Origin: Bacillus sp. AFS006103
Lineage (GTDB): Bacteria > Bacillota > Bacilli > Bacillales > Cytobacillaceae
Reading direction: 5' to 3'
NCBI GenBank assembly: GCA_002559145.1
Contig: NTXX01000010.1
Coordinates: 350 to 64,349 of the forward strand
DNA length: 64,000 nt
The translations under genes were made by a program, and so were the position numbers. Below, in pieces: positions 62,730 to 64,000 of the stretch. The notes beneath the pieces were generated by a model. That model ran no database searches. It saw only the letters and a program-made list of their open reading frames with translations, and was not told the origin of the DNA. Each line of letters begins with the position of its first letter. Within the stretch, counting starts at the first letter, position 1.

Positions 62730-62732
62730 ACA

Positions 62733-64000
62733 ATGACTGTTTTGCAATGGGGAGATGTGGTAACTTTTTTTGCGTGGTTTATAGCTATCTATATGGTCGT
62801 TGTCATTATTTTCTATTCTGCCATTTTGGTTATCTCTTTTTTCCATCTTAGGAAGGAATATCAGCTAGATAGAGTTCAAGCCTATGAGGATTACGAGGAT
62901 GAATTTTATACCAAGCCGGTATCCATTATCGTCCCAGCTTACAATGAAGAAGCTGGTATTATTCAGAGTGTGCGCTCATTATTAAGCGTTAATTACCCTA
63001 CATTTGAAGTGATTGTGGTGAATGACGGTTCAACCGATCAAACACTTGAAAAAGTAATTGAACACTACGATATGAAGGAAATAAAACGAGTGGTAAGAAA
63101 ACAGGTCGAAACAAAACCGATTCGTAAGATTTATCAATCAGCCATTCTGTCCAATTTGTTTCTGATTGACAAGGAAAATGGAGGGAAGGCGGACGCACTT
63201 AATGTGGGTTTAAACTTTTCCCATTACCCCTATTTTTGTTCATTAGATGGAGATTCAGTACTAGAACCGGATGCTTTTTTAAAGGTAATGAAGCCTATAA
63301 TTGACTCGAACGAAGAGGTAATTGCCTCGGGCGGAAGTGTTCGAATCGCAAATGGTTGTCAAATCAAAAACGGGCATATTCAAAAAATTGGTTTATCGAA
63401 TAATCCACTGGTCGTTATGCAAATCATCGAATATTTACGTGCTTTTTTAATGGGGAGAATTGGCTTAAGTCGTCATAATCTATTATTAATCATTTCAGGT
63501 GCATTTGGTGTCTTTTCTAAGCATTGGGTAATTACAGCAGGTGGTTATCGAACAGATACTGTTGGGGAAGATATGGAATTAGTCGTTAGAATCCATCGAC
63601 TCTTAAAGGAAAAAAATATTAAGAAAAAGATTGTTTATGTACCTGACCCGGTTTGTTGGACGGAGGTTCCTGAAGACATTACCTTCTTACGCAGGCAAAG
63701 GAGACGTTGGCATAGAGGCCTGTTTGAAAGCCTATGGACACATAAAAAGATAACTTTTAACCCGAAGTACGGATTGATTGGTTTCATATCTTTCCCATAC
63801 TTTTGGATCGTTGAATTTTTTGGACCTGTGATTGAGCTATCAGGATATCTATTTATGTTCTTCTGTTTATTTTTAGGAGGCATTTATGTTGAATTTTCTA
63901 TTTTATTATTTCTTCTTTCTTGTTTATATGGGTCTATTTTTTCCATGTCAGCGGTTCTACTAGAAGAATGGAGCCTAACAAAGTATCCGAAAGTATCTGA
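62733..64000 (+). CDS. Family 2 glycosyltransferase, membrane (partial, runs off the window)
   Basis: At least 422 residues, open to the window end. An N-terminal membrane helix is followed by GT2 signatures: VSIIVPAYNEEAGIIQSV, VVNDGST, a DGDS metal motif (CSLDGDSVLEPD), GEDMELV and QRRRWHRGLFES (QxxRW type), then further membrane helices. This pattern matches processive synthases of the PgaC/cellulose/hyaluronan group. ATG 62733 overlaps no gene and follows GGGGGATAG. Confidence 0.88.
   Translation, partial: MTVLQWGDVVTFFAWFIAIYMVVVIIFYSAILVISFFHLRKEYQLDRVQAYEDYEDEFYTKPVSIIVPAYNEEAGIIQSVRSLLSVNYPTFEVIVVNDGSTDQTLEKVIEHYDMKEIKRVVRKQVETKPIRKIYQSAILSNLFLIDKENGGKADALNVGLNFSHYPYFCSLDGDSVLEPDAFLKVMKPIIDSNEEVIASGGSVRIANGCQIKNGHIQKIGLSNNPLVVMQIIEYLRAFLMGRIGLSRHNLLLIISGAFGVFSKHWVITAGGYRTDTVGEDMELVVRIHRLLKEKNIKKKIVYVPDPVCWTEVPEDITFLRRQRRRWHRGLFESLWTHKKITFNPKYGLIGFISFPYFWIVEFFGPVIELSGYLFMFFCLFLGGIYVEFSILLFLLSCLYGSIFSMSAVLLEEWSLTKYPKVS

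Overview
The window looks like a chromosomal segment of a low-GC, spore-forming Bacillaceae bacterium (Bacillus/Neobacillus-like). Evidence: strong AGGAGG-type ribosome binding sites, TTG and GTG starts, intrinsic terminators, CcpA-type cre sites, Spo0A-type boxes, the sporulation genes prkA and yhbH, and the gene order queG - amidase - trmL - nfsA-like - prkA - yhbH, which resembles the B. subtilis yhb region. There is no rRNA operon, prophage or complete insertion sequence. One tRNA gene (Gly, TCC) is present.

Layout. 1-3400: degenerate repeats, then a DUF3870 protein, a class III CoA-transferase and an acyl-CoA dehydrogenase. 3450-11700: tRNA-Gly, the queG-to-yhbH block and cutC. 11770-17620: a GlcNAc regulon (nagE divergent from nagA-nagB-nagR-SIS protein) with three NagR-type operators and a cre between the divergent genes. 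17730-22530: CAP-domain lipoprotein, sensor kinase, membrane PAS-GGDEF protein and azoreductase. 22700-46520: a large hexuronate/glycoside island. 46620-50640: another PAS-GGDEF protein, a small unknown protein, an ArsB/NhaD permease and a short secreted metallophosphatase. 50810-54160: a four-subunit 2-oxoacid:ferredoxin oxidoreductase operon with a P-loop ATPase. 54240-61040: cupin, MMPL transporter, deoR-deoC-XapX-cdd, DUF3189 and proC. 61090-64000: receiver - HEAT - glycosyltransferase 2 operon, running off the window.

The most interesting part is the 22.7-46.5 kb island. It holds two GPH-type sugar symporters, two paralogous ROK repressors, uxaC, gnd, an AraC regulator with two Gfo/Idh dehydrogenases and two TIM-barrel epimerase-like proteins, then a LarA-family enzyme, a UxuB-like SDR, larE, a gluconokinase, larB, a split larC and transketolase. 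Mannonate dehydratase, KDG kinase and KDPG aldolase are absent from the island. D-mannonate and D-gluconate are C2 epimers, and LarA-type nickel-pincer enzymes epimerise 2-hydroxy acids. The layout therefore suggests the route glucuronate -> fructuronate -> mannonate -> (LarA) gluconate -> 6-phosphogluconate -> ribulose-5-phosphate, replacing the usual KDG/Entner-Doudoroff exit. A 19-codon fossil with the beta-glucuronidase NRYYGWYV motif lies between uxaC and gnd, which supports glucuronides as substrates. Four operon promoters carry the same architecture: a ROK/XylR-like palindrome just after the -10 box, then a GG-variant cre-like element 31-50 bp downstream.

Small genes found by reading the intergenic DNA: a 30-aa hydrophobic peptide at 7227-7319 (minus), a 33-aa peptide at 35757-35858 (minus), and a 56-aa XapX protein at 58997-59167. 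All functional calls come from reading the sequence and recalling families; no database search was run.
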